From the NCBI RefSeq assembly GCF_003478445.1, contig NZ_QUET01000003.1, positions 1 to 64,000 of the forward strand: a DNA stretch of 64,000 nt. The letters run 5' to 3'. The notes under the pieces are model-generated. The model ran no database searches. It was not told the DNA's origin and saw only the letters and a program-made list of their open reading frames with translations. The DNA is from Roseburia sp. AM59-24XD (GTDB lineage: Bacteria > Bacillota > Clostridia > Lachnospirales > Lachnospiraceae). Positions 21,041 to 31,135 of the stretch are shown here, piece by piece; the first letter of the stretch is position 1, and the number at the start of each line of letters is the position of its first letter. The position numbers and the translations under genes are program-made.

Positions 21041-23299
21041 ATGTTAGAGAAATTTGTAGAGGATCGTTACCGGAAGAGTTTGAAGGAATGCAGCAATGAG
21101 GAAATTTATGTGGCACTTCTGGAGCTTGTGAAACAGCAGGCACAGGGGAAGGAAAGTCCTGCAAAGAAAAAGAAGGTTTATTATATTTCGGCAGAATTCT
21201 TGATTGGAAAATTATTGTCGAATAATCTCATTAATCTCGGACTTTTTGATACAGTGAAAAAGGAACTGGAGGAAAATGGAAAGAGTATTTATGAGATTGA
21301 GGAGATTGAGCCGGAGCCTTCATTGGGAAACGGAGGACTGGGACGTCTGGCAGCATGTTTCCTTGATTCTATTGCAACGTTGGGGATTCCGGGAGATGGT
21401 ATTGGTATTAACTATCATCTGGGACTTTTCAGACAGGCATTTGAGAAGAATCTGCAGAAGGAGTATCCGAATCCATGGATTGAGAAGGAGAGCTGGCTGA
21501 CCAAAAGAGAGAAAAGCTATACCGTAGAATTTCGTGATCATGTTGTGAAAGCGTCTCTGTACGATATTGCGGTCACAGGCTATGAGAACAGAACAAATCA
21601 GCTTCATTTGTTTGATATTGACAGTGTGGAGGAGAAGATTACCGAGGATGGAATTTCTTTTGATAAAGAGGATATCGAGCGTAATCTGACATTGTTCCTG
21701 TACCCGGATGACAGCGATGAGAAGGGACAGCTTCTTAGAATTTACCAGCAGTATTTTATGGTATCAGCGGGAGCACAGCTCATCCTGGAGGAGTGTGAGG
21801 CGAGAGGCTGCAATCTCCATGATCTGCCGGAGTATGCGGCAATCCAGATTAATGATACACATCCGACAATGGTGATCCCGGAGCTGATAAGACTACTTCT
21901 GATCCGTGGTATCTGCATTGAGGAGGCAATGGAGATCGTTGCGAAGACATGTGCCTACACGAATCACACGATCCTTGCCGAGGCGTTGGAAAAATGGCCG
22001 GTTGATTATCTGAAAAAGGTTGTACCGCAGCTTCTTCCAATCATACATATTCTGGATAATGAGGCGAAAAAGAAATATCCGGATGAGGCGGTAGCAATTA
22101 TAGACAAGGAAAATCGTGTTCATATGGCACACATAGATATGCACTATGGATATAGTATAAACGGTGTGGCGTATCTGCATACGGAGATTTTGAAGAACAG
22201 TGAATTGAAGCCGTTTTATGAGATTTATCCGGAGAAATTTAATAATAAGACGAATGGTATTACATTCCGCCGCTGGCTGCTTCATTGCAATGAGGAGCTT
22301 GCTTCATGGATCGAGGGGCTGATCGGCAGCGGTTTCAAAAAGGATGCGATGGAGCTTAAAAAACTGCTTTCTTATCAGAAGGATACGAAGGTGCTGGAGA
22401 GTCTGCTTGCGGTAAAGGCAGAGAAAAAGAAACAGTTGAAGGAATATTTGCTTCGGACACAGGGCGTGGAGATCGACGAAAACTCCATCTATGATATTCA
22501 GGTGAAGCGTCTTCATGAATATAAGCGTCAGCAGTTAAATGCATTATATATTATCCATAAATATTTGGAGATCAAGCGTGGCGTGATCCCGGAGAAGCCG
22601 GTTACCGTGATCTTCGGAGCAAAGGCAGCTCCGGCGTATGTGATCGCAAAGGATATCATTCATCTGATCCTGTGCCTGCAAGAGCTGATCAATAGTGATG
22701 AGCAGGTTAGTCAGCATCTCCGTGTGGTGATGGTGGAGAATTATAATGTGAGCAAAGCGGCACAGCTCATTCCGGCGTGTGATATTTCTGAGCAGATTTC
22801 GCTTGCGTCGAAAGAGGCGAGCGGTACAGGTAATATGAAGTTTATGCTGAACGGTGCACTGACGCTGGGAACCATGGATGGCGCAAATGTGGAGATTGCA
22901 GAGCTTGTCGGAAAGGAAAATATTTATATTTTCGGTGAGGACAGTGAGACGGTCATTCAGAGATATGCGGATGGAAGCTATGTGTCAAAGGATTATTATG
23001 AAAAGGATGCGAAGTTAAAGGAGGCTGTTGATTTTATTGTCGGAGAAGAAATGATGGCAGTAGGAGATAAAGAACATCTGACGCGTCTGTATAATGAGCT
23101 GTTAAATAAAGACTGGTTCATGACTTTCCCTGATTTTGAGGATTATATTGCGACAAGAGAGCGGGCATATCAGGAATATAATGACCGTATGGCATGGGCG
23201 GAGAAGATGCTGGTAAATATCGCAAAGGCAGGATTCTTCTCATCAGATCGTACAATTGCACAGTATGAAAAGGAGATCTGGAAGACGGGGACTTTGTAA
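21041..23299 (+). CDS. glgP: glycogen/maltodextrin phosphorylase
   Basis: 752 aa. GT35 motifs: [80 protein letters not shown], and the PLP site [11 protein letters not shown] with the PLP lysine at residue 600. It releases glucose 1-phosphate from alpha-1,4-glucans. It is shorter than the animal or E. coli enzymes, as is common in Clostridia. SD is AGGAGGAG. A 211-base AT-rich gap separates it from malQ, so it may have its own promoter. Confidence 0.96.
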   Translation: MLEKFVEDRYRKSLKECSNEEIYVALLELVKQQAQGKESPAKKKKVYYISAEFLIGKLLSNNLINLGLFDTVKKELEENGKSIYEIEEIEPEPSLGNGGLGRLAACFLDSIATLGIPGDGIGINYHLGLFRQAFEKNLQKEYPNPWIEKESWLTKREKSYTVEFRDHVVKASLYDIAVTGYENRTNQLHLFDIDSVEEKITEDGISFDKEDIERNLTLFLYPDDSDEKGQLLRIYQQYFMVSAGAQLILEECEARGCNLHDLPEYAAIQINDTHPTMVIPELIRLLLIRGICIEEAMEIVAKTCAYTNHTILAEALEKWPVDYLKKVVPQLLPIIHILDNEAKKKYPDEAVAIIDKENRVHMAHIDMHYGYSINGVAYLHTEILKNSELKPFYEIYPEKFNNKTNGITFRRWLLHCNEELASWIEGLIGSGFKKDAMELKKLLSYQKDTKVLESLLAVKAEKKKQLKEYLLRTQGVEIDENSIYDIQVKRLHEYKRQQLNALYIIHKYLEIKRGVIPEKPVTVIFGAKAAPAYVIAKDIIHLILCLQELINSDEQVSQHLRVVMVENYNVSKAAQLIPACDISEQISLASKEASGTGNMKFMLNGALTLGTMDGANVEIAELVGKENIYIFGEDSETVIQRYADGSYVSKDYYEKDAKLKEAVDFIVGEEMMAVGDKEHLTRLYNELLNKDWFMTFPDFEDYIATRERAYQEYNDRMAWAEKMLVNIAKAGFFSSDRTIAQYEKEIWKTGTL

Positions 23300-23352
23300 A
23301 AGTAAAGTGGAAACAAGGAAAAAAGAGTCCCAAAAGACGGACTTTGCAGAAA

Positions 23353-23532
23353 GCAAAGTGTAATAGTAGAAAATCGAGATTAAGAAAGAGCTTCCGGAAA
23401 GCAAAGTATAAGAATAGAAAATCGAGATCAAGAAAGAGCTTCCGGAAAGCAAAGTATAAGAATAGAAAATCGAGATTAAGAAAGAGCTTCTGGAAAGCAA
23501 AGTATAAGAATAGAAAATCGAGATCATGAAAG
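23353..23532 (+). repeat. 48-bp tandem repeat, nearly four copies
   Basis: Units begin with GCAAAGT at 23353, 23401, 23449 and 23497; the last is partial. Units differ by only a few bases. Each contains CTTCCGGAAAG, a near-palindrome. The 48-bp period keeps frame, so both strands carry open 16-residue repeats: plus strand KAKYKNRKSRLRKSFR, minus strand ISIFYSYTLLSGSSFL. There are no unique spacers, so it is not a CRISPR. Whether it is translated is unclear. Confidence 0.8.
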
Positions 23533-23705
23533 AAGAAAATTCAGGGAGCAAGGGATAAAAAGGAATAACAAAGTTCTAAAAAAGGGACTTCGTATAACTA
23601 AAATAGAAGTGATTAAAATAATAAAAGAAATAATGTACTCTCTTCCGGCAGAAATGCCGGGAGGGGGTTATTTCGCATTTTATGAGATTATGAGAAAGTT
23701 TGTGT

Positions 23706-23734
23706 TTGGGTTTCGGGAGAGTGTGTGGTAAACT
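23706..23734 (+). promoter_or_regulatory. promoter of the response regulator
   Basis: TTGGGT (23706-23711), 17-bp spacer, extended -10 TGTGGTAAACT with TAAACT at 23729-23734. It lies 42 bases before the start codon. Confidence 0.5.
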
Positions 23735-23775
23735 AGAGAAGGACAGAAGCAGATATTGCGGAAATGAGGTTGGCT

Positions 23776-25287
23776 ATGATTCGGATATTGATCGTTGATG
23801 ATGAAAAGATAGAGAGAAATGGAATAAAGTTTTTGTTGAAGCAGCTTCATATGGAGGCGCAGATCCGGGAGGCTGTGAACGGTGTGAAGGCGTTGGAAGC
23901 CCTTGAGGAGGAGCCGGCGGATATTCTGCTTACAGATATTAAAATGCCTTTTATGGACGGTCTTACGCTGGCAGAGAACGTGGTGGAGAAGTATCCACAG
24001 ACGAAGATGGTGATCTTCAGTGGATATGGCGAGTTTGAGTATGCCAGGAAGGCGATGAAGTCCGGCGTAAACAGCTATATTTTAAAGCCGGTGGATCCGG
24101 AAGAGTTTCGCAGTACCATGGAAAAAGTTCTGCAGGAAATTGAGGGAGAACGGCTGGAGGACGAGCGCAAGGAGAAGAACCGAAATTTTGTGAAGGAGCA
24201 TGTGATATTATCGCTTTTGAATGGGGCGGCACCGGAGGATTTGGCGAAAAGTCTGGGAGATATGGGCAGCCTGGAATATGTGCAGGATTTTCGGAATATG
24301 ATGCTGCTGGAATTTGACCGGGAATTTTTCGGGAGGACCGGACTTGATTTTCAGGAAAATCTGCGCGAAGAAATGAATGAGCCATTCCTTTATCTGAATA
24401 TGAATCCACAGCAGGGAATCATACTTCTGGAGCGTTCTATTGAGATCGAGGCGAGACGGGAGATGGCGCAGAAACTGCAGGATACTATTGAAAAGAAATA
24501 TGGGGATAGGTGCTATATTGCCGTGAGCAGAGAGTTTGAACATCCTGTCAGACTGGCAGAGGAGATGGAACGTCTGGAACTTCTCATGGAGAATAAATTT
24601 TATGCACCGCAGGACCGGGTATTTTGTGAGGAGGAGCAGTCAGAAGCCAATCTTTCGGAGATTGATGATGACACTTTGATGAAGCAGATCCGTCAGGATA
24701 TCAAGGTGAAGGATATGGTGGGACTTCGCCGTCATTTTGAAAGTCTGTGTGAGAAGTATCAGAGCAAAAAGAATTTTTCACAGATGTATGTGAAATTTAT
24801 CTTTTCTAATTTATTGAAGGATATTTATGAAATTCTACCGCAGGAGAAATCGGTGGGACTGAATCAGGAGATTGACCGGCTGTACCGTACGAATGATTTT
24901 CAGGAGGTCACAGAACTTCTCAATGAGGGTATCCGTCTTTTGGAACAGAGCTTTGCAATCAATCCGCAGATGGAGCATCGGGAGATAGAGACGGTGAAGC
25001 AGTATATTTATGCACATTACGATGAGGAGCTTTCCGTGGATATGCTGGCGGAGCAGGTATTTCTGGCACCAAGCTATCTGAGCCATATTTTTAAGAAGGA
25101 GACGGGGCAGAATCTTAGTAAGTTTATCAAGGCGCTGCGTATGGAAAAGGCGAAGGAAATGCTGGAGCAGACACATAACAAGATCGTCAACATCAGCTAC
25201 GCGGTGGGGTATCCGAATGTGTCGTATTTCTGTCAGAGCTTCCGCGAGTATTATGGGGTAAGTCCACAGAAATACAGGAATCAGTAA
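23776..25287 (+). CDS. AraC-type response regulator (YesN family)
   Basis: 503 aa from ATG 23776, where GAGG lies 6 bases upstream. Residues 1-125 are a receiver domain (ILIVDDEKIERNGI; phospho-acceptor D54 in LLTDIKMP; KPVDPEEF). The middle 270 residues are a helical linker. The C-terminal 100 residues are an AraC DNA-binding domain (DMLAEQVFLAPSYLSHIFKKETGQNLSKFI, then VGYPNVSYFCQSFREYYGVSPQKYRNQ). It forms a pair with the sensor kinase downstream, separated by 159 bases. Such pairs usually control sugar ABC transporters; the malEFG-like genes at 37-40 kb are plausible targets. Confidence 0.93.
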   Translation: MIRILIVDDEKIERNGIKFLLKQLHMEAQIREAVNGVKALEALEEEPADILLTDIKMPFMDGLTLAENVVEKYPQTKMVIFSGYGEFEYARKAMKSGVNSYILKPVDPEEFRSTMEKVLQEIEGERLEDERKEKNRNFVKEHVILSLLNGAAPEDLAKSLGDMGSLEYVQDFRNMMLLEFDREFFGRTGLDFQENLREEMNEPFLYLNMNPQQGIILLERSIEIEARREMAQKLQDTIEKKYGDRCYIAVSREFEHPVRLAEEMERLELLMENKFYAPQDRVFCEEEQSEANLSEIDDDTLMKQIRQDIKVKDMVGLRRHFESLCEKYQSKKNFSQMYVKFIFSNLLKDIYEILPQEKSVGLNQEIDRLYRTNDFQEVTELLNEGIRLLEQSFAINPQMEHREIETVKQYIYAHYDEELSVDMLAEQVFLAPSYLSHIFKKETGQNLSKFIKALRMEKAKEMLEQTHNKIVNISYAVGYPNVSYFCQSFREYYGVSPQKYRNQ

Positions 25288-25446
25288 AACTGCGCAGCGA
25301 TAATTATTAAGAGAAAAATAAAATTGTGCAGGGTTAAATCACCAACAGCAATTAGTAAATTAATACAAGTTTAAATCAGCTATAAATTTATAGAAATCAG
25401 TAAAATAAACAATGTCATGCGAGATGGCACCAGAACGGGGAAATAT

Positions 25447-27234
25447 ATGAAACACAGGATCGGTCAATGGTTTAAAAATGCCAAAATACAAAAGAAAATA
25501 ATGATCATATATATCTGTATCGGAACGATACCTATTCTGCTTTTGGGACTCTTTGCGTCCGGACAGGAGAGAAAAACGTTGATGGAGAGGGAGCACCGTA
25601 ACATTGAAGATTCGGTGTCGCAGGGGGCATCGCAGTTAAAGTCACAGATTCTTGTTTATAATAATCTGTCCGATTATATTGCGTTTAACCAGCCGATTTC
25701 CGATGTGCTGATCGGTGATTATGACAATATATTTTCCATGTATGAGCAGTACACGGCAACGGTAGATCCGGTACTTTCTTCTTTGAAATATTTTAATCCG
25801 AATATCAATCAGATCACGATCTATCTGGATAAAAATATTGTGAAGCATGATACAATGGTGGATTCGCTGCAGACGATCGAGGGTGAAAAATGGTACAGAC
25901 AAAATGAGTCTTCTCTGAGCCAGAAGGTAAAATGGATCATCGATGCAGAGAATAAAACATCGTTTTCGGCGAGAACCATGCCAATCATGGAGCAGAATAA
26001 GCAGAAGGGAATCCTGTATCTGGATGTAAATTATGATTCGTTATTTGCAGGCTTTGATGATATTTCAAGAGACAGCTACGGCCTTTATATTGTTGACAAG
26101 AAGGGAAATGTGTTATTTGAGAAGGATACCTTTTCGGAGAATACGGCTTCGAAAAATAATACAAAAACGACAGCAAAGAAATCGCAAGAAAAGAGATTAT
26201 CTTTTCCTGCTCTGAAAAAGAAAATGGAGGCGCAGGAGAACGGAAAGAAAAGCAATTATCTGATCGTTTCCGCAGATGCGGGGGTGGATGACTGGAAGAT
26301 CATTGTCTATCAGCCACAGAAAATGATGGCGAGAGAGATTCAGACGCTGCTTGTGCTTGTCATGGGAATTATCGCGGTATGTATCATCACATCGGTGGTG
26401 GCATCCTTGGCATTTTCGCGGTTCGTGGTGCGCGATATCAAACGTCTGCGTGACAATATGCAGGCGGTTGAGGAAGGCAATATGGAGCTGATGGTTACCA
26501 GCGACGCCGGAGATGAGGTCGGCAGTCTGATCCGTGGCTTCGGAAGTATGCTCGGAGAAATCAACCGGCTGATCCATGAGGTGTATGAGAGTAAGCTGAC
26601 GCAGAGAAAGTCGGAAATGACAGCACTTCAGGCGCAGATCAATCCGCATTTCCTGTATAATTCGCTTTCTCTGATCAACTGGAAGGCGCTCGAGGCAGGG
26701 CAGCAGGATATCAGTAAGATCACGCTGGCGCTTTCTTCGTTTTACCGGACATCGCTCAACCGTGGCAAGAATGTTCTGACAATTGAGAAGGAAATTGAGA
26801 ACATGAAGTCGTATCTGGAGATCCAGCTTTGCATGCACGATAATGATTTTGATGTGATCATGGACATTGATGAGGAGATTCTGCCATACCAGACTCTGAA
26901 CCTTTTGCTGCAGCCGCTTGTGGAAAATGCGATTGATCACGGTATTGACCTGAAGGAGGACGGCAGAGGTTATATTAAGATCATCGGGCGGAAAGATGCC
27001 GAAAATATTTACCTGACGGTGGAGGATAACGGCGTTGGAATTGAGCCGGAGATATTATCCTCAATTCTGGAATTTAAGACAAAGGGATACGGTGTGCGGA
27101 ATGTCAATCAGAGGATCCGTTTGTATTATGGGGAGGAATATTGTCTGCGGATCGAGAGTGAAGTAGGAAAAGGAACAAGGTGTACGATAAATATTCCACA
27201 GAAATCAAATGATCCTGCGGATGGAACATCCTAA
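25447..27234 (+). CDS. sensor histidine kinase (YesM family)
   Basis: 595 aa from ATG 25447 (GGGG 6-7 bases upstream); the in-frame ATG at 25417 has no SD. One membrane helix near residues 15-35, an extracellular Cache-like sensor (about 40-290), a second helix (LLVLVMGIIAVCIITSVVASLAF), HAMP, then the His_kinase domain ALQAQINPHFLYNSLSLINW with phospho-acceptor H401, and HATPase (LQPLVENAIDHG, VEDNGVGI, GYGVRNVNQRI). This is the standard YesM layout and it should phosphorylate the adjacent AraC-type regulator on sensing an external sugar signal. Confidence 0.94.
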   Translation: MKHRIGQWFKNAKIQKKIMIIYICIGTIPILLLGLFASGQERKTLMEREHRNIEDSVSQGASQLKSQILVYNNLSDYIAFNQPISDVLIGDYDNIFSMYEQYTATVDPVLSSLKYFNPNINQITIYLDKNIVKHDTMVDSLQTIEGEKWYRQNESSLSQKVKWIIDAENKTSFSARTMPIMEQNKQKGILYLDVNYDSLFAGFDDISRDSYGLYIVDKKGNVLFEKDTFSENTASKNNTKTTAKKSQEKRLSFPALKKKMEAQENGKKSNYLIVSADAGVDDWKIIVYQPQKMMAREIQTLLVLVMGIIAVCIITSVVASLAFSRFVVRDIKRLRDNMQAVEEGNMELMVTSDAGDEVGSLIRGFGSMLGEINRLIHEVYESKLTQRKSEMTALQAQINPHFLYNSLSLINWKALEAGQQDISKITLALSSFYRTSLNRGKNVLTIEKEIENMKSYLEIQLCMHDNDFDVIMDIDEEILPYQTLNLLLQPLVENAIDHGIDLKEDGRGYIKIIGRKDAENIYLTVEDNGVGIEPEILSSILEFKTKGYGVRNVNQRIRLYYGEEYCLRIESEVGKGTRCTINIPQKSNDPADGTS

Positions 27235-27243
27235 AATCAAATC

Positions 27244-27272
27244 TTGTCATTTTATGGCATATACGCTATTAT
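27244..27272 (+). promoter_or_regulatory. promoter of argG
   Basis: TTGTCA (27244-27249), 17-bp spacer, TATTAT (27267-27272), about 63 bases upstream of the argG ATG. Confidence 0.65.
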
Positions 27273-27334
27273 AGATTTGATATTATTATAAGTTGGAACC
27301 AGGTGTTCACAATAAAAGAAAAGAGGAGAAAAAG

Positions 27335-28558
27335 ATGGATAAGGTTATTTTAGCCTACTCAGGCGGACTTGACACAACTGCAGTTATTCCATGGTTAAAG
27401 GAAACATACGGCTATGAGGTTGTTTGCTGCTGTATCGACTGTGGACAGGGTGAGGAGCTCGATGGATTAGAGGAGCGTGCAAAGCTTTCCGGAGCATCCA
27501 AGCTTTATATTGAAGATGTTGTTGATGATCTTTGCGAGAACTACATCATGCCTTGTGTACAGGCTGGTGCTGTTTACGAACATAAATATCTCATGGGAAC
27601 TGCTATGGCAAGACCTACGATCGCTGCAAAGCTGGTAGAGATCGCCCGCAAGGAAAATGCTGTTGCTATCTGCCACGGTGCAACCGGTAAGGGTAACGAT
27701 CAGATTCGTTTTGAGCTTGGTATCAAGGCACTCGCTCCGGATATCAAGGTAATCGCTCCATGGCGTGATGACAGATGGGGTATGGATTCCCGTGAGGCAG
27801 AGATTGAGTATTGTAAGGCACACGGCATTGATCTTCCGTTCGGAACAGATCAGTCCTACAGCCGTGACAGAAATATCTGGCATATCAGCCATGAGGGACT
27901 TGAACTTGAGGATCCTGCTCAGGCACCAAACTATGATCATATGCTTGTTCTTGGCGTTACACCGGAGAAGGCACCGGATGAGGATGTAGAGCTTTCTATT
28001 TCCTTCGAGAAGGGTGTTCCTACTGCTCTGAACGGCAAGAAGATGAAGGTTGCTGATATCATCCGTGAACTGAATACGATCGGTGGAAAGCATGGTATCG
28101 GTATTGTTGATATCGTTGAGAACCGCGTTGTTGGTATGAAGAGCCGTGGTGTATATGAGACTCCGGGTGGAACTATTCTTATGGAAGCTCATCAGCAGCT
28201 TGAGGAGCTTGTTCTTGACCGTGATACGATCGCACTTAAGTTAGAGCTTGGCAGCAAGCTTGCAAGCATTGTATATGAAGGAAAGTGGTTTACACCGGTT
28301 CGTGAAGCAATCTCCGCATTTGTAGATGTTACACAGCAGTATGTGACAGGCGAAGTTAAGCTTCGTCTCTACAAGGGCAATATCATCAAGAACGGAACAA
28401 CTTCTCCATATTCTCTTTACAGTGAGTCACTGGCATCCTTCACAACAGGTGATATGTATGATCATCATGATGCAGAGGGATTCATCACATTGTGGGGTCT
28501 TCCACTGAAGGTTCGTGCAATGAGAATGAACGAGTTAAAGAAGGATAAGACGAAATAA
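27335..28558 (+). CDS. argG: argininosuccinate synthase
   Basis: 407 aa from ATG 27335 with SD AGAGGAG; an upstream in-frame TTG is ignored. The nucleotide-binding motif AYSGGLDTTA lies at residues 7-16, with GATGKGNDQIRFE, PWRDDRWGMDSR and DQSYSRDRNIWHISHEG typical of the family. It joins citrulline and aspartate with ATP in arginine synthesis. No argH or other arg genes are adjacent. It has its own promoter and a bidirectional terminator, so it is monocistronic. Confidence 0.97.
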   Translation: MDKVILAYSGGLDTTAVIPWLKETYGYEVVCCCIDCGQGEELDGLEERAKLSGASKLYIEDVVDDLCENYIMPCVQAGAVYEHKYLMGTAMARPTIAAKLVEIARKENAVAICHGATGKGNDQIRFELGIKALAPDIKVIAPWRDDRWGMDSREAEIEYCKAHGIDLPFGTDQSYSRDRNIWHISHEGLELEDPAQAPNYDHMLVLGVTPEKAPDEDVELSISFEKGVPTALNGKKMKVADIIRELNTIGGKHGIGIVDIVENRVVGMKSRGVYETPGGTILMEAHQQLEELVLDRDTIALKLELGSKLASIVYEGKWFTPVREAISAFVDVTQQYVTGEVKLRLYKGNIIKNGTTSPYSLYSESLASFTTGDMYDHHDAEGFITLWGLPLKVRAMRMNELKKDKTK

Positions 28559-28587
28559 TTATCTGTTGAATATTTGCAGAAAGATAA

Positions 28588-28626
28588 ACAGCTCAGATTT
28601 TTTAAAAATCTGAGCTGTAATTTTTT
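28588..28626. terminator. bidirectional terminator between argG and the AAA ATPase gene
   Basis: ACAGCTCAGATTTTT and AAAAATCTGAGCTGT form a perfect 15-bp stem (28588-28618), followed by AATTTTTT on the plus strand and preceded by A-rich sequence for the minus strand. It serves the two convergent genes. Confidence 0.85.
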
Positions 28627-30106
28627 ACTTTAAAAGCTCGCGGATCATTTCCGCCGTATAGGTGACGCAGACCATCTTCTCTGCCTCGATACGGTACAGT
28701 GCGTTTGCAGCAATGTGTTCTGCCGCCTGCTCGATATCGCGGATGCCGGAGGTATCCTTGAAAATCTCCATTACTTCATCTAATGCCTCATCGGTGATCA
28801 CGATCTCCTCGCTGCGAAGTCCGATTCTCTTTAATACCTTTGGCATTGCAAAACGTGTGAAGATCACACGCTTCTCTTCCAGGCTGTAGTCCGGCAGCTC
28901 GATCACGGCAAAACGTGACATTAAAGGTGCGCTGATCGCATCCTTGTCGTTGGCGGTTGCAATCGGATAAACACCTGTTGTCGGAATATTACATTCGATG
29001 TAATTGTCCGTAAATCCGAGATTGTCCAAAAGAGTCAGCAGTACGTCCGCCGGATTTCCATTGCCTTTGCCGGCAGATGCCTTGTCAAGCTCGTTAATGA
29101 TAAACAAGAGGTTGGAGCTTTCTGCATTCGCAAATGCTTCCATGATCAGACCGGGCTTTGCATTTGCGTAAATTCGGGAGCTTCCGGTAAGCTGCTCCGG
29201 ATCGTTGATCGAACTCATCTCCAGTGTCGTCCAGGACATTTTCAGGATCTTTGCCACGGCATAGGCAATCTGGGATTTACCGGTACCGGCAGGACCGATC
29301 AGAAGGATACCGTATGCCGGCAGTGTATGGGTACGGTTGATCTGAATGATCGTTTCAATGATACGCTGCTTTACGTTGTCAAGTCCGTACAACTCTTCAT
29401 CCAGGATTCTTCTAGCCTCGACCGGATCGATCGGCTGGAAATCCGTATTCTTCCATTGGATATTTAACATGATCGAAAGTGCGCGCTGTGCGTGGCGTCG
29501 TTCCTCCGGTGTCACCTCGGTAGACTTGGCTACGGCAAGATTACGTCTCGCCCAGAGACGGATATTGTCTGGCAGTGTGCTTCCTGCGCACATCAGATAA
29601 TCGGTGATGCTCTGGATGCTTGTCAGCTTCATATCATCCGAATCCTCGATCTGATCGAAATCAACAACCTCCTTGGACGGAGCATCACTCTGCAAAAGGC
29701 GCTCGATCATAAACTGCAGGAATCCATTCTCGCCGGAAAGCTTTGTTCCTCTCATTGCCACGCCGGTTTCGTAAATTTTATAAACGGCATAGCCCTTATC
29801 GGTGCCGGCACCGGAAAGCTTCACCATGATATGATTCTCACCGAGCCATTTGACCAACTTCTCAAAACGTGCATCGATCTGAAGAATGTCATGTGATGTC
29901 TTCTCATCGTCACAGACAAATGCGGTTCCCTTGGTGGGAGCGGTAAACATACCGGAAGCATGATGTGAGAGCTTCTCCTCTCCATTGTCCAAAAGCATAA
30001 TCGGATGGGAAGCATCCGGCACTCTTTCGCTGGAGTATACCAACTCGTATGTCTTCTCTGCCTTTACGGCATCTTTCTTTTCTTGGTTAAAATCAAAAAC
30101 AGGCAT
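28625..30106 (-). CDS. AAA+ ATPase (MoxR/CbxX-like), function unknown
   Basis: 493 aa from the ATG at 30106 (GAGAGG upstream on the minus strand). The first 250 residues are a poorly characterised domain beginning MPVFDFNQEKKDAVKAE. The AAA+ core shows GILLIGPAGTGKSQIA (Walker A), NLLFIINELDKAS (Walker B with N for the first acidic residue), sensor 1 in PIATANDKDAIS, an arginine-finger region LMSRFAVIEL and a C-terminal lid ending RELLK. It is likely a cytoplasmic chaperone-like remodeller. A substrate partner is not evident next door. It has a clear promoter at 30236-30208. Confidence 0.75.
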   Translation of the reverse strand: MPVFDFNQEKKDAVKAEKTYELVYSSERVPDASHPIMLLDNGEEKLSHHASGMFTAPTKGTAFVCDDEKTSHDILQIDARFEKLVKWLGENHIMVKLSGAGTDKGYAVYKIYETGVAMRGTKLSGENGFLQFMIERLLQSDAPSKEVVDFDQIEDSDDMKLTSIQSITDYLMCAGSTLPDNIRLWARRNLAVAKSTEVTPEERRHAQRALSIMLNIQWKNTDFQPIDPVEARRILDEELYGLDNVKQRIIETIIQINRTHTLPAYGILLIGPAGTGKSQIAYAVAKILKMSWTTLEMSSINDPEQLTGSSRIYANAKPGLIMEAFANAESSNLLFIINELDKASAGKGNGNPADVLLTLLDNLGFTDNYIECNIPTTGVYPIATANDKDAISAPLMSRFAVIELPDYSLEEKRVIFTRFAMPKVLKRIGLRSEEIVITDEALDEVMEIFKDTSGIRDIEQAAEHIAANALYRIEAEKMVCVTYTAEMIRELLK

Positions 30107-30463
30107 CTCGTAACCTCTCTTTTCTATATTGTGATGTAGGGGCAAAGGTATCTGTCCCTAAGCTGATGCCATGGACTGCTATGTGATCTTCGCAATCCTG
30201 CATCAAAATTATAGGATGAAATGAAAAAATTAGCAACTGCTAATTTTGAATTACACACCATAAATACAATTCATAGAAAAAATGATATTCGCAATAAAAA
30301 GAACTAAATTCGCAATATATTTGATTGTTAGAAAAAGACGGAAATGTTAAACTCAAACTAAATATGAAATATATATGGGGTTCGTGCGGAAACAGACTTT
30401 TGCACGTAAATTTGTTTTTATGGTTTTGAACATGTGGGTGCATTGAAAGGGACAGGTGTTTTT
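30107..30463. other. divergent intergenic region
   Basis: 357 bases between divergent genes. It holds the AAA ATPase promoter with its dyad and a plus-strand promoter TTGTTA-17-TAAACT (30325-30353) for the 30464 gene. No RNA gene or further ORF is convincing. Confidence 0.5.
30208..30247 (-). promoter_or_regulatory. promoter and palindromic operator of the AAA ATPase gene
   Basis: On the minus strand TTGCTA (30236-30231), 17-bp spacer, TATAAT (30213-30208). Overlapping the -35 is a perfect dyad AAAATTAGCA-AC-TGCTAATTTT (30226-30247), a likely repressor site. The divergent gene's promoter lies about 80 bases away. Confidence 0.6.
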
Positions 30464-30958
30464 ATGAAAAAATGGCAGAAGATTTTGATTGGTGTAATTG
30501 TTGTCTGTGTTGCTTTGATCGCAGCGAATGGACTGACAATGAAGGGATTTTGTTATACGCTCAGTTATCCGGGTGGAGAGATGATATTTATGGAAAAAGG
30601 TCATTGTTATGTGGGGCTTCCGGGTTCCAAGAAAAGCGAGGAACTTTCCGGAGTAAGCTATACCGGCAGACCGCAGAAGCTGTCAGACACCAAGGATGTA
30701 TCGGATACTTATAAAACTGTTTTGTGGACATTTGTTTCCGTGGATCAGGGAAGATGGGTTGGTGTCCATTTTCTGAACCGCAGCTTTCTCGTGCAGACCA
30801 GTGGATTTACAAAGGCAGAGAAAAAGTCTCTGGATCATTATAAGTATGTTGCGGGAAAACCTTATTTTGTATTTAAAAATAATGGAAGTTCGTGGGATTA
30901 TCCGGAAGAATATCAGGAAAAAGCAAAAGAAAATCTGTTACAAAAACCTTCGAAATAA
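30464..30958 (+). CDS. membrane-anchored hypothetical protein
   Basis: Product of 164 aa from ATG 30464. It has one N-terminal membrane helix (KILIGVIVVCVALIAANGLTM) and an extracellular domain of about 135 residues with aromatic beta strands (GFCYTLSYPGGEMIFMEKGHCYVGLP; TVLWTFVSVDQGRWVGVHFLN). No family is recognised. It precedes, by 177 bases, the large secreted-type fusion protein and the ABC exporter and may belong to the same function. Confidence 0.6.
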   Translation: MKKWQKILIGVIVVCVALIAANGLTMKGFCYTLSYPGGEMIFMEKGHCYVGLPGSKKSEELSGVSYTGRPQKLSDTKDVSDTYKTVLWTFVSVDQGRWVGVHFLNRSFLVQTSGFTKAEKKSLDHYKYVAGKPYFVFKNNGSSWDYPEEYQEKAKENLLQKPSK

Positions 30959-31135
30959 ATCTGAATATTTTGTGGCAAAAAGCCATTCCAAAAACGTTCT
31001 GAATATTTTTACGGCGGAAAGCCTTTCAAAACGTAAGGAATTCTTAATCCCTTTGCCGGCGATTCCATGCTATCATGAAATTACGATAAATTGATATATG
31101 AAATGTTTCGTTGAATATATCAGAGGAGGGATTTC

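Noticed and set aside
23353..23532. CRISPR array
   Set aside because: Repeats are back-to-back with no unique spacers and no cas genes nearby.
23243..23551. Minus-strand hydrophobic repeat ORF
   Set aside because: Produced by the 48-bp repeat and the glgP end; no SD or start context. Mentioned only within the repeat entry.
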